Shown here: piece after piece, positions 48,649 to 60,233 of the stretch
Numbering within the stretch: the first letter of the stretch is position 1
Layout of the letters: every line of letters begins with the position of its first letter
DNA from: Apiospora phragmitis
Lineage: Eukaryota > Ascomycota > Sordariomycetes > Amphisphaeriales > Apiosporaceae
Length of the DNA: 64,000 bases
Reading direction: 5' to 3'
NCBI GenBank assembly: GCA_038363925.1
Contig: JAQQWL010000005.1
Location: forward strand, 3,162,001-3,226,000
Made by a program: the position numbers and the translations under genes
The notes under the pieces: model-generated
Databases searched by the model: none
What the model was told of the DNA's origin: nothing
What the model saw: only the letters and a program-made list of their open reading frames with translations

Positions 48649-51398
48649 GTTTTATAAAAAAACTTAAATCGCTAAAGTACTAAGTTATGCGATTAATATA
48701 AGGAGCAGAATTTCCGTATTTCGTTAAAGATAAACGTTTCGATCATATCGTGGCCGGAGTTCTTTAAAAGGTTATATAAATTTTTTAAACGAAGATGTCC
48801 GAACCGTTAGTAAAGGTGTCGAAGCTATTTCTCGGTAAGGTATAATATTACCTCCGTACAACTAATATTAAAGAAGGGTGCCCTTATTTCTTAATAACGA
48901 GGAGCATTTTATTATCTTCTCATATAATAATATTAAAGGTATTATTATAATATATTTTAAATTAATCGGCGTCGTATAATAATAATAAGAAAAAGGTTTA
49001 TATTTTAAAAATATAATACTTTATAATTCTTAATTAGTTTCGTACATTGATTATTTCGATAAATAAAACAAACGATAAGCTTTAAAACTTAATTTCGATA
49101 TTTTTCGAGGTTTAATCGATTCGTATACCTAGGTTCTTTCGCGTATAGGCTTTTATTTAAAGTCTTTTAATTATTAAAGGCTATATTATTCCGGTATTTT
49201 AAAGTTTTTTTTTAATAAACGTAGCTATATTAATCTTTTAAATTAGACTAATCGGCTTATATAATAAAGTTTATAAAATAAATATTTTTATTAATAAATT
49301 AATAAATAAACGTTATATTTATTAAGTAAGTAATATTTTATCGTACGTTTTTTAAATTAATATTTTCGAAATCGTTTTCATTTTTAACTTTTCATTTTTT
49401 TATAGTTTTTAACAAACAATTCGTACTCGTTTTAAAAATAGGGGTTTTATTTAATATTATTATACGCTGAAAAGTATTAAGTCTTTATTTAAAACTACTT
49501 TTCGGCGTTATAATTCGTTAATTAATAGCTTTATTTATAATAAATACGGCATATTCCTTATTAAAACCGCTAATTCTTATATAATATTCTAGGTCGAAAC
49601 GTATTTATAAATTATGGGTTTTTATTTTATTTAAGTAGTCGGCTATTATATAATAGTTTATTATTATAAGTTAGTCGATTCTTTTTTATACGCTTATTTA
49701 TAAACCGTTTATCGATTATATATATATCGAGAGTTATATTTAATTAAAACTTATTCGTTAAATATCGTTCCGATATCTTCTAGTTTATTATAATATTTAG
49801 CGATACTTAGAGATTCGAGAATAAAGCTTCGTATATCGGCTTTTAATAAATAAGGGCTGGGTCGAATTTAAAGACGCTTTAATATACTCGTATAACTAAT
49901 ATATAAAGGGTAACCTCTCTTTAAAACCTTATTTTAAAAGCTCGTTATATTAATTAAAGCTTATTTAAGAATATTTTAAAAACTTTAATTAATTATTTCT
50001 CAACGGTTTTATTTTTAATCGTATAAACGAAATCATTATTTAATCCGTAAGGTATTATTTATAATCTATCGACGTATTTAAATATAATTCGAAAAAATAA
50101 TATATCTCGTCTTATTTCTTTTCGAGTCCGATATAATTAAAAAAAAAGATTCTTTCACACGTCCGGAAAAAATATTTAAAAAACTCGCGTAATATTAATT
50201 CTTTAATATATTTAATCGTTTATATATCTCGATAAATATGCGTACTTTATTAATAAAAATATTATACGACTTAATAATATAGTTTTTTCGCCGCTTTTAT
50301 ATCTTTAAAAAAATAACTACTTTAGCCTAGTTAGTTTTATTATTATAAATAATTCGAGACGAAGGTATATCGTACTCCGTAAAGTACGCTAGGCTCGATA
50401 ATTATACTGTTTAATCCGGTAGTACCGGAATTAGAAAAAAAAGGACGATTTCTTACGACGCTCGAATACCTTAGATTCTAAGGTTAGACGCCGGGCTTGC
50501 CGTCGGGTTCTCTCGTAATTCTGTAAGCCATTACTTCGTACGGGGGTTTAGTATCTCTCGATTTAGCGTTAGCTATTTAGATACTTATTTTCGGGAAGGA
50601 TGAAGGATATTCTCCTTCCGGGTTTTTAGAACCGGTTTTACCGGTCGGTCTTATTAATATATAAAGCCGGCCGGTAATATTAAGCTTACGAGATTAGCTT
50701 TAAAGGATCCGCTCGTTAATATCGACTTTATTTCTTTTAAAGTAATTATAAAGCTTTTTTTAAAACGTATAACTAATTTAACCGAACTAGCACTTAGTTT
50801 ATTCGTTGAACTCTATAATAAACGATTTTTAAAAAGAGGTCTTTTTTATTTTTTATATATAATATTTTAAAAAGTATTATATAAAGTATATTATAAATTA
50901 TTCGAATAATATCTCTTTAAAAAATACTTCTAAAGGTTTAAGCTTTTAAAAATCGAGGTTAACGTTTCTTTTTTAAATTATTAAAAAATCTCGGTATTTT
51001 AAACTACTTTTTCGTATATAAATAATTCGAGGTTAAAAATTATCGGTCGGTTTAAGTTCGATATAATCGAGCTCGATTTTAATTAATCGATTATAATTAA
51101 CTTTATTTTAATAAAAGTTATTATTTTATAAATTGTATAATAAGGTTATTTAAATATATAATTTTATATAGCTTAGTTATTTTTATATATAATTCGAAAT
51201 GTAATCTCCTCCTTATAATATATACTTAGAAAAAGGGTTCTTCCTCGTACGATCGATTTAGGTCGGCTCTTCTTTCGAATCTTTAACGGGCGGAGATTCT
51301 CGGGGCTCCTTAGCACGATCGCCCTTATATTAATAGGGGCTTAAAATTGTCTCTTTACTCTTATTAATTTATAATTACTTTACGTAATTATTAATTAA

Positions 51399-51648
51399 TA
51401 TTAAATAAGCTTTTATATATATATATAAATAAGGGTTTAATTAATACTATATTATTATATTTTATTATTTATATTTATTTATTTTATTATTTATATTTAT
51501 TTATTTTATTATTTATATTTATTTATTTTATTAACTATAAAGAGTATCGTATACTTCTCTTTATAAAATAAAAAGGGGTTCGTGCGCGTAAGTACTTGGC
51601 GCCCTTTTTAAAATAATATAAACAGCTTTAGTTTTAACTATTTTCATA
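51399..51648 (-). repeat. copia-family LTR (5') with 22-bp triplication
   Basis: 250 bp. The extra length is explained by three perfect tandem copies of a 22-bp unit at 51459-51524. Confidence 0.75.
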
Positions 51649-51815
51649 CTTTTAAAAGGTATCTGTTATTATTTTAATAAAAACATTAATAAAGTTATAA
51701 TTAAAGTCGTTAATACGTATAATATTTATAAATAGCTAATTTAATATAATAACACGTTATAATATATTTTAATACGAGATAAAAGTATATTAAGGTTTAA
51801 AAAAAACCTTATATA

Positions 51816-53716
51816 AGCCAGCTGACGGTGTTACGGTCACCCCATATAACGGCAACTTTAAAAACTAATAATAATATAAATAATTTAATTAAAAATTAAT
51901 ATAAAATCCTAAAAATACCGTTTTAGTCTCGAAACGCTTTTATAACACTTTTAATCTTAAATTTAGAGTTAAATTTAATTATAACGGCTTCCGGCGCCGA
52001 CGATAAAGGAGTAATAGCCTAGGGTTTCAGTGTAACGCTATTTATTTCCTTTTTAATTACTATAGTATTTCGTATACGCGTAAACTTTTAATTAGGGTTA
52101 AATATTACTCTTTTCCTTTTTTTACTTCTTTTTTTTTAAATTACCTTTTAAAACTAATTTCTCGTGCTTTAATTAACCGATCTAATCGTTTAAAGTATTT
52201 AAACTTTTTTAAAGCTTCCGGAATAAAACCCGGCGCGTTACGCTATTAAAAATAGTATTATTACTACTAAGCGTATTCGTTAACTCTTTAATTTAGCGGC
52301 TAGTCGTAGGTATTAATAACGTTATAGAGGAGAATTATTTATTAAAAACGTCGGGGGGAGGCTTAGATGGTCCTGCTTTTACCTAGTTTTCCATCCTCCG
52401 GTTCCGGCTGTTGAGGGGCTTGTTAATATCGCGAGGGGAATATACCAGTTACGGCCTAGCCGTAAGCTATTATATACGGCCGAAAAGTAAACTTTCTAGC
52501 TAGCTCGTAATATTAAAGAAAGTTCTTTATACTTATATTTATATTATTAAGCCCTATATAGTATAGGGTTATTTTTTAATAGTAGGTATCTTTTAATATA
52601 TTAAAAGGATTAAGATTTAAGGGTTATAATAAGTGCGATAAGTATGCCGGAAGGAAGAGAAGCTATATCTTATATTTTAAGCACGTTATGATGAAGTCCT
52701 CGTTTACGTGGCTAGCGTAGCTATTTAAGATAATAAGCCGCTATTAGTCCTCGTTTTAAAGCTTTATATAAGGGATAAAGACCTTATTTAACTATATTAG
52801 GGCTAGCTCCTTGTTAGTTTAGCCTTTAGGGGATATTATAAAGACTTAATCCTCTATAGTATCCGTTAGCGAGTCCTCTTTTTCCGGAAACTATTACTAC
52901 TGGACTTATTAACCTTTAAATATAATAAAAAGAGGTAAAGCTCGGCTTAAAGCGTTATTATATTCGACCGTAAAAGCCTATTTTCGGTTAAAAGAGTTTA
53001 TAATTAATATTCTCTTTATTCTAATAGGTTTAATAATTATTATATTTATTTTATAGCCGAGCTGGTTACCGATCTCGTCGATATTAAACCGAAACTCTGA
53101 AGGGATCGATTTTAGAATAGGATTATTAAGCCGCTTAAAAAACTCGATAATTTTTTTTACAGAAGTTACATTAAGCTTTAAGAAATCCATTCTTTTAGAA
53201 AAAGTAATACTAATAGATAGATAACGAGTAATAAACTTTTTAACCTAGTACTTACCGAGTATTATATTAATCCCGTTAATTTAAAAAATCCGTTAAGCGA
53301 ACATCCGGAAGATAACGTACGCCGGTAAACAGCCTAGATTATATTACGCAAGGTACTAAATTACGATTTAAGACTTTTCCGCTATTATTAAGGCTTAGAA
53401 GGACTTATTCCGTTATTTTATAATCTTACGGCCGTGAATCCGAGCCTTTAAAATTATTCCAAAGATATTATACTTCTCGGCGGCTTATTTTATTAACGAA
53501 TTATTTATAACATCTTAAATCGCGCGTTATAGTACTAACTCGTTAAGTTTATAGCCTATCGGAAAGAGGAAAAAAAGAAAGAAGATGGTATTATTTAATT
53601 AATTATAAATTAAAAGCTAACTGGTTTATATACTAATTTATATATGGTACTATTAAAGGCTATTTAAATTTAGGGGTCGCCGTTGCATGAGGTGACTATA
53701 GCACCGTTAACTAGCT
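51816..53716 (-). mobile_element. Third pogo-like DNA transposon
   Basis: 1,901 bp flanked by TA. The TIRs read AGCCAGCTGACGGTGTTACG (left) and AGCTAGTTAACGGTGCTATA (right, reverse complement), differing mainly by C/T and G/A. A minus-strand fossil transposase at about 52,980-53,190 has ESIPSEFRFNIDE-type sequence (read with RIP changes) followed by GNQLGYK, the first catalytic Asp region of DDE_1 transposases. The TIR differs from copies 1 and 2, so this is a different family. Confidence 0.75.
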
Positions 53717-54453
53717 TACTTTATATAATAAGCGTATATTTAAAAAAGATAAATTAATATACGCTTAAATATTAAAAACTTATATATATAATATATAATA
53801 AATTTAGTAAATATAACTTAGTTATTTTTTATAATTAATTATTTATTAATTATAGCTCGCTACTCTTTTAATATTATAATTATAAAGGTTTTATTAACGC
53901 TTTAATTTTAATATAAAGTCGATATTTTTTATAAAATTAACTTAATATTTTTATTTATAAAAGTAAAAGTAATAAATAAAGTAAATAATAAAATAATATA
54001 TATTAATATATAATTATAATAATAAGGTTAAAAAGTAAAATAAATAGCTTAATATTAAAAGAATATTATTAAATAATGTATATTAATTAACTAATTAACT
54101 AATTAATTAACTATTAACTAATTAACTAACTATTAACTAACTAAGTCACAGGCTTATAAATAACCGAAAACATTAATTAACCGGCTAGTCATGACTAACT
54201 AATTAACCGATGCCAGTCGGTTGGTATAGTTGGTATATTAACAGCCTTGCCCTATTAAGATGAGATAAGAGTCACATTATCAACGAACGATTGCCTTTGT
54301 GGATGTGGATAAAGGCAAGCAAGAGATAAGTCTATATATCGAAGTGGTGATACGGGTGATCCTGCCAGTTGGCTAGTATCTCACTCGGTAGCCAGTCTTT
54401 TCCTGGCATTTCCGCAATTTATATTGCCAGCCATCAAATCTTCTTGCTCTATC
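53717..54453. other. Island edge and gene 3' flank
   Basis: AT-rich to about 54,240, with tandem TAATTAAC/TAACTAAC-like repeats at 54,080-54,150. Base composition returns to normal by 54,250. No gene seen. Confidence 0.5.
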
Positions 54454-56284
54454 TCACCATATCTCCAGCTCCTGCTGGCGGATGGTGTGTACAATCACAC
54501 TGCCAGACTTCCGTATTTCCAATCCGTCTACCTCCCGGTCAACGTACCAATCATGGCCATTAACAATGGCCAGAACACGTAACCTGGCCCTTGATCTCTC
54601 TACAAGGTATACCATCAGCCGCAGAAAGTTCCTCCGAACACCAGCCTTATTGCCCTCATATCCACATGTCTGAACGCGATCCAGGATAATCCATACAGTC
54701 TCTGATGCCTCGAACGAGTCAATCACCCGCAGCGCAATGCTACGCAGCACACTGACCAGTGTGTCACTAGCCTCGTCCATCTCTTCATACTCATGGAGCT
54801 TGGCTTGAAGCTCGGCATACCCGTCCTCGCTCTGCAGAGCTGACGGACGTTGTTTCAGGAGCTGTAGCAGCACCGTGAACAGGATCCGCGACAATGACTC
54901 CCCTCGCTGCTTTCCCGCCACGTACACGGCGTTCAAATCGGAACTGACAGGGTTTCGAAGCTTGTGCGCGAAATGCATAGCCACCGGCGATACCCAGCAC
55001 TGGTTGGAATACAATATGGACAGGTGGTTATACCCAACCAAGAGCAGCATCTTTGACTCCGTGGATTGCCATGCTTGAAAGTGTTGGTGGTTCAGTAGGG
55101 CTGTGAGTCTGGTGTCGCGCATCTGTTCGAGTACCTGCATCGTCAAGTCCGTGTCGGTCGCCAAGTCGGAATGGTATCGTTCCAGGGCTTGTCTGTGCGC
55201 TTCTTCAGAGTAGGTCTCGAGACGGAACAACCTTTGAATGAGACTTAGTCGATCTCCGTTGAGGCTTTCCTGCAGTTCTGCGTTTTGGGGCCATGTCAGT
55301 ACGCTTCTGGCTGCTCGTATCGTGTGGTACAACATACGTCTGTTTTGCATTTCAAGATCTCCACGCATCGCCATCAGTAATGAGTATGTAACTCGAGGAG
55401 GGAACGCTCACGAACCAGATATTTGCTTTTTGATAAGGTCGACCTTCTTGCTAAGCAGTACTTCAGCCAGGTGTCTGACCCCGACTAAAGCATCTTTGAA
55501 CTCAGAAGATAGCCCAACAAGTTGATCAGATCTCTTCATGGTTCTTAAGAAGCGGCCTATACTAGTTAGTGTGGGAAGTTCTGATAATGGTATGGAGACT
55601 TACGCATCCCGCTCCTCCGAAAGAAATCGGTCGCTTCCATACAGAACCTCATAATGATATCATATGCTTGAACAATCTTGGTCTGAAGTCGTTGGTCCAG
55701 TTGATGTCGGTCATTGTATATCTGCTGATATAGCTGCAACCGTGGCACATTATCTCGAATGGCGATCATTGTAGCTCCAACGTGGCCCTCCATGTCCTTC
55801 CTGGTGTTCGCGAGCTGTGAAAATCAGCGTTATCGAACCATCTGTTCTTTCCAGGCGATAACACACTGACCGTAAGGAAGAAGGAGAGAGTCCCTATTGC
55901 CAGACCGCCGAAAGGAGCAGCTATGTTGCTAATAAGATCGAACATTGGAGCCATCTCGCGAAACACCTCAAAGGCTGTAGCTGCGAAGTCCTGGGATCTC
56001 CGCGCCAACTTCTTTCTGCCATGCGAATGGTCAATGTCGTATGCCCGCTTGGCAGCCACGGTGTCCCCCCAAAAGACTTCGAGAGCACTGAAGCTACAAA
56101 TCTTCAATGCAGCCCGCTCTTCGTCTGTGAAGCCTCTGCTCCCTTCTACAAATTGGTGGAACTCTCTTTGTTCGTTATCGGACTTCTGAATAAGGTCACT
56201 AAAAACGTCATCAGAAGGAGGGAAATCTGAGTGCCGGATAGAATTTGTACAAACTCACAGATCTCTATGATCAAGTGACCCCAT
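54454..56284 (-). CDS. DUF7708-type STAND-like protein
   Basis: A predicted fungal signalling protein of the incompatibility/defence type; function unproven. Exons 2-5 join in phase: 56226-55871, 55814-55604, 55556-55412 and 55339-54454. The N-terminal part (FTDEERAALKICSFSALEVF; DFAATAFEVFREMAPMFDL; APFGGLAIGTLSFFLTV) matches the DUF7708 region. The C-terminal part resembles an NTPase: LLLVGYNHLSILYSNQ stands where a P-loop would be, without GxxxxGKS/T. VWIILDRVQTC looks like a Walker B strand. The protein stops soon after the NTPase-like region, with no WD or ankyrin repeats. A first exon at 56284-56259 (26 nt) has the wrong phase by one; a GGGG run may carry an extra base, so the exact start is uncertain. 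It borders the RIP island. Confidence 0.7.
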
Positions 56285-57106
56285 GATTACCTGTAGCATT
56301 CCGGTTGGTGAAATCGATCGTTTGATCAGCTATGGTGCAGGTCAGTCCTTCTGCCCAGAACGCGAGCTAGATCTGTCGAATGGGACAGGCGTCACTTGGG
56401 GTACACTCAAGTACTCTAGAGCCATCCCCAGGACATGCTGTTCGCCTCATGGAGTCCGCAAGGCTTCTGTCTTGCAAGATCCCCTCCCGATGGCGTTGGA
56501 GCATCAGCTTATCAACCCAACCTTGGGCTGGAATTTCAGCCTAAATGCAGTTGCTATTGGCTTTGATAGTATGGTCTTGTATTACTTACATACGTGAGTA
56601 AGCCGCAAGCTGCAGACAGCAAGTACGATCTCAATTATTAATCAATCAAAGTGGTGTAGTGCGGCTGTAGAGGTGTTGGACACGAAACAATAAGAACGAT
56701 AGTAGGGAGAGCCTGCTTCAAACATGCAGGACACGAACGATCAAGAAATGCATTAAGACTGCTCTGTCCAATAGGAAGTAGTTGCCCCTCTCCACAACCA
56801 TATCATTAATATCCGAGGGTCAGGCTGGACAGTCACAAAGGAGTGAGGGGAGACCTCTGAATTGGTAGCACATCCCGAACGCTTCGGGAAGGTGAATCGG
56901 CAACTCCGTACACTTAAATTAGAAAGTAAACGACAACAGCAACGTGGTTGAAATCAGGATCATTGGGACCCTTCCATACAGAAACCAGTAAATCCCTATT
57001 CCTCCTTACTTTCTCTGCAGCAGCTTTTATCCGTTTCATTGAACGCAGCATCAGCGAGAGCTCCTCAGTTAAGCTTGGTATTAAGCTCAATAACCAGTAT
57101 CAGGCG
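56285..57106. promoter_or_regulatory. Divergent intergenic region
   Basis: About 0.8 kb between the DUF7708 protein and the AAA ATPase start codons. The ATPase frame is open upstream to 56948, so a longer N-terminus is possible. No other gene supported. Confidence 0.35.
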
Positions 57107-59799
57107 ATGGAGGATAAATTCGCAGCCCTTGAGGCCCGGTTCGGCGAACTCGAGTCGAAATACAATGATCTTATCGAGAAGCAGAAGGCCAAAGAAGCAG
57201 GGTCTGACAAGACGAAACCAGAAGAGAAAGTTTGTGCATACAAGTCATCCGTTATTAGCTAAACTAAATATCAATTGAACAGGGAAAGGTGGACAACGGG
57301 GACACCAAGAGCAAGGCAAGCCTCTATCGCATCTCGTGTTGTGTCGGAGCTAACAGACCCCTAGAAAGAATCCGGCCCTCACTCCCGCGTAAAGATCATC
57401 ATTCAGAAGATCAACCCTGTCACAGGGGAGCCCACAGAGCACCAAGCCGACTCGGAGGCGAAATCCAAAGATGCCGATGAAGGCACGTCCATCATATTGA
57501 GAAAGGTGCTGAACGATAGGTTCGGCAATGGATCGGGAGTCTCAAGCGAGATAGACATCAAGAATCCTGACCTATGGGGGCTTCTCCTGAAGCACTTGGG
57601 ACACTACCCCTATCACATATTCCGGGGACCTGCAATAACGCTCGTGGCCCCATTCGAACCGCTCATCTTCAATTGGGACTCACTGCGGAAAGAACAGAAT
57701 GAGCCCTCGGTGGGCGACAAGGACGATCTGGCCCATCAGGATTTGAAGTTACTCCTTGATCTTGTCTCCAGCTCGGGCTCAGGTGACGAAAGGCTCGGCA
57801 AGTATTTCCAGCTCAGAGATACGTACACAGCACAGAAGTCGGTACAGTTCGAGGACCTATGGACCGTGTTCCCCCCTGGAGCCCTGATATATGGCAGACC
57901 TTTTCAGGATCAACCGCAAGTCTTCATCGTCCAAGACAACCTACAGACCTGGCCAAGGCGGGATGATAAAGGACAAAGCAGGCCATGGAAGCTTGATGCT
58001 TGGACCTACGACTGGACAGGCCGGAAATCTGAACGTACAGCGTACACAATTTCCATTGATCCATTTGATGGGTATCGGCCCTTCACGACGTTGCCCTATT
58101 GCCCGTTAGATGCCCGTCCCGAGCAAGAGAGTATCAAGGAAGAGCTGATAGAGCGCGGAAAACGACTCCAGAAGTTGTGTACGGCTGTAGAGGGTGAACG
58201 GTTATTTGAGTACAGCGGGAAGACCATATTCGGCCAGGAAGGATTGTCCGGCATGCTGCAAGATGAAGAGGTCAGCGAAATCCATCCTCGTGGGAAACTT
58301 GACTAAAGTCAAAACAGGAAGATACCAGCAGCCGTTCGCGGGCCTCTAGAAGCCAGTCGGAGCTAATCGATCTCGTGGTCTTTAGACGCTCCCAGAAGTC
58401 CCGCGCCACAAACGTTCCTATGAAATCCACACACGTAAGTACTATATGACCTGATGGGCGTTCGAGTCTGTTGACACCGGCATTAGGTTGATAGTCGAGT
58501 CATGGTCGATTACGAATCGTACTTCCAGTACGGGCCACCATTCGCCAACAATGGAAGTCTCCCACGAAATCCAGACAACCAAGAATGCATGTGTAACGAC
58601 TGCCAGTCCAATGACGGTCTTATGCGTAACAACAGAACCAGATTTGACAAGGTCGAGCGCCAGAAAGAGAAAGAGTGGGAGGAAGAGCAATACCTGCTGT
58701 GCCCTCCAAGGGTTCTTGGTTACCTCCTTGACAGCAAACAATGGGCCCAGCTTCAGGTAACGCTGCTCAAGGACATTCCGTTGGAGGACCCGAGCGATGC
58801 TTGGAGCTCCAGGCTCCAGCTTGACGACGATGACACCAAGCCTCTTCTGCTCAACCTGGTCAAAAGCCACGTCTCGAACAGCAAGAAGCAGGCGCAGAGA
58901 GGCCTCGAAGTGGATGACATCATACCACGGAAAGGAAAGGGGCTTGTGGTGTTGCTCTATGGTAAGTGCTGCACGAGTTGATTTGCAACGACAGCAACTG
59001 ACACGCTGCCAGGACCGCCCGGTGTTGGAAAGACATCGACCGCCGAAATCATCGCGGTGGCAGCCCGCAAGCCGCTGTTCTCTATCAGCGTGGCTGATGT
59101 CGGCACCAAAGCCAAGCACGTGGAGGCTAATCTCGCAAAGATCTTTGCCTTGGCCACATCTTGGCAGGCCATCCTGCTCATGTGAGTCGCTGTTTCGAAC
59201 GCCTGTATGCATTACTAATGGCTGGGAAGTGACGAGGCTGACGTGTTCCTCGAGACCCGAGGGAAGAACATGGCAAGCACCGAGAAGAATGCCTTGGTAT
59301 CAGGTAAGCTCTCAAAGGAAACAAGCCGAGCCCGACAATCTCTAACAATAAGTAAATCAAAGTGTTCCTTCGTGTACTTGAATACTACCAGGGCATCATG
59401 TTCCTGACCACGAACCAAATCGCCCAATTCGACGTGGCCATCCCGTCGCGGATCCACATCGCCATCAAGTACGAGACGCTGAGTCGCGTGCAGATGGACA
59501 AGATCTTTCGGGGCTTCCTCGAGCCGCTGGAGGAGCGCGGCCTCGTCGAAGACTACGCGGGCATCATGCAGTACCTCAAGGAGGACGTGTACAGCAACGC
59601 CAACAAGTTCGACGGCCGGCAGATCCGCAACGCCGTCACCACGGCGCTCGGGCTGGCGCGCGCCGAGAGCGAGCACGGGAAGGGGAAGCTGCGGCAGACG
59701 CACTTGAAGAAGGTCATCAATAACGCAAATACCTTCAAGAGCGACTTCAGCGTGCAGTTTGACCGGTACAAGTCGAGCCAGAATGATATGATCAAATGA
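57107..59799 (+). CDS. AAA+ ATPase (DUF7025-type fungal family)
   Basis: A large fungal AAA ATPase of unknown cellular role. Eight exons join without frame errors: 57107-57229, 57283-57315, 57365-58270, 58318-58434, 58487-58961, 59013-59181, 59230-59303 and 59363-59799. The N-terminus is a short coiled coil (MEDKFAALEARFGELESKYN). The middle carries the family domain with DPFDGYRPFTTLPYCPLDAR-like sequence, and a CMCNDC motif in exon 5. The AAA module has Walker A GPPGVGKTSTAE, Walker B DEADVFLE, sensor-1 FLTTNQ and an arginine in AIPSRIHIAIKY. Intron 2 (57316-57364) is GC-AG with donor AAG/GCAAGC and a GCTAAC branch point; without it the frame meets a stop. Start chosen at 57107 rather than 56948 because the upstream extension does not look like the family. 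Confidence 0.9.
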
Positions 59800-60233
59800 T
59801 GTAATAGGCTGGTGTTGGTTTCATTCTACGATGTTGAAGGTACATGGCAAGGGGAGGCGACGATAGGAGTACTACGACCGCGGCGCCTCATGTGATTTGA
59901 AAGGAGTGTATTTACAGATGGGATTTACGCGCATTCAAGTAGCAATTCATTAGATACAAAAGCAGTCCATAACCGTCATACCTGCAATCCGGGTTGTAAA
60001 CCACTTAAGCTGGCTAAGATTTTGGAGTGAATGAAGACGGGGTCGTGGTGCCCCCGAAGCCTCGAAGCTCACTGTGGCTCAGTGGCCTGTCCAAAGCAAA
60101 TTAGAACCACCCCGCTAACCGACAAGGGCGACAAGCTAAAAGTAAGTATGCGCATAAGCAAACTCGAAAAATTGGCATCAAGGCTACCTCAATCCGCCGT
60201 TCCCAGGTAACGTAGGTACACGAGGAGAAACGA
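59800..60233. other. Intergenic
   Basis: Between the ATPase stop and the F-box start; no features recognised. Confidence 0.4.

Larger units (their letters stand above)
45012..51648 (-). mobile_element. Ty1/copia element, minus strand, most complete copy
   Basis: 5' LTR at 51399-51648, gag fossil at about 49,250-51,400 matching the 42.9-45.0 kb copy, an untyped stretch 48,649-49,250, then pol from 48,441 downward. Reverse transcriptase is clear at about 47,100-47,350 (blocks equivalent to KSRLVIQGYND and ILTQSPTIQ, with stops at the Gln codons). The RNase H end (NPADAF region) is at 45,890-46,140. The LTR at 45012-45218 closes it. A plus-orientation solo LTR interrupts it at 48442. About 6.4 kb without that insert. 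No active copy. Confidence 0.75.
35100..54240. repeat. AT-rich RIP-degraded transposon island
   Basis: About 19 kb with no ORF longer than 70 codons, dominated by A and T. CG dinucleotides remain common while CA and TG are rare, the pattern left by C-to-T change at CpA. Translation of the fossils gives stop codons exactly where glutamine is expected. Its parts are listed separately. The segments 35,100-35,577, 38,012-38,153, 41,045-41,400, 51,649-51,815 and 53,717-54,240 are degenerate with nothing identified, apart from TAATTAAC-type short repeats at 54,080-54,150. Confidence 0.92.

Noticed and set aside
40838..51648. Mutator-like DNA transposons with ~200-bp terminal inverted repeats
   Set aside because: The ~207-bp repeats at first looked like TIRs because some face each other. 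But several are in direct orientation around gag and RT/RNase H fossils, so they are copia LTRs from elements on both strands.
52978..53190. 70-residue minus-strand ORF as a gene
   Set aside because: A chance open stretch of a RIP-damaged transposase.
35100..54240. Centromere or lncRNA locus
   Set aside because: AT richness is explained by identifiable RIP-degraded transposons; nothing else points to a centromere or RNA gene.
57355..57365. Premature stop and frameshift in the AAA ATPase
   Set aside because: A GC-AG intron with a proper branch point removes both.
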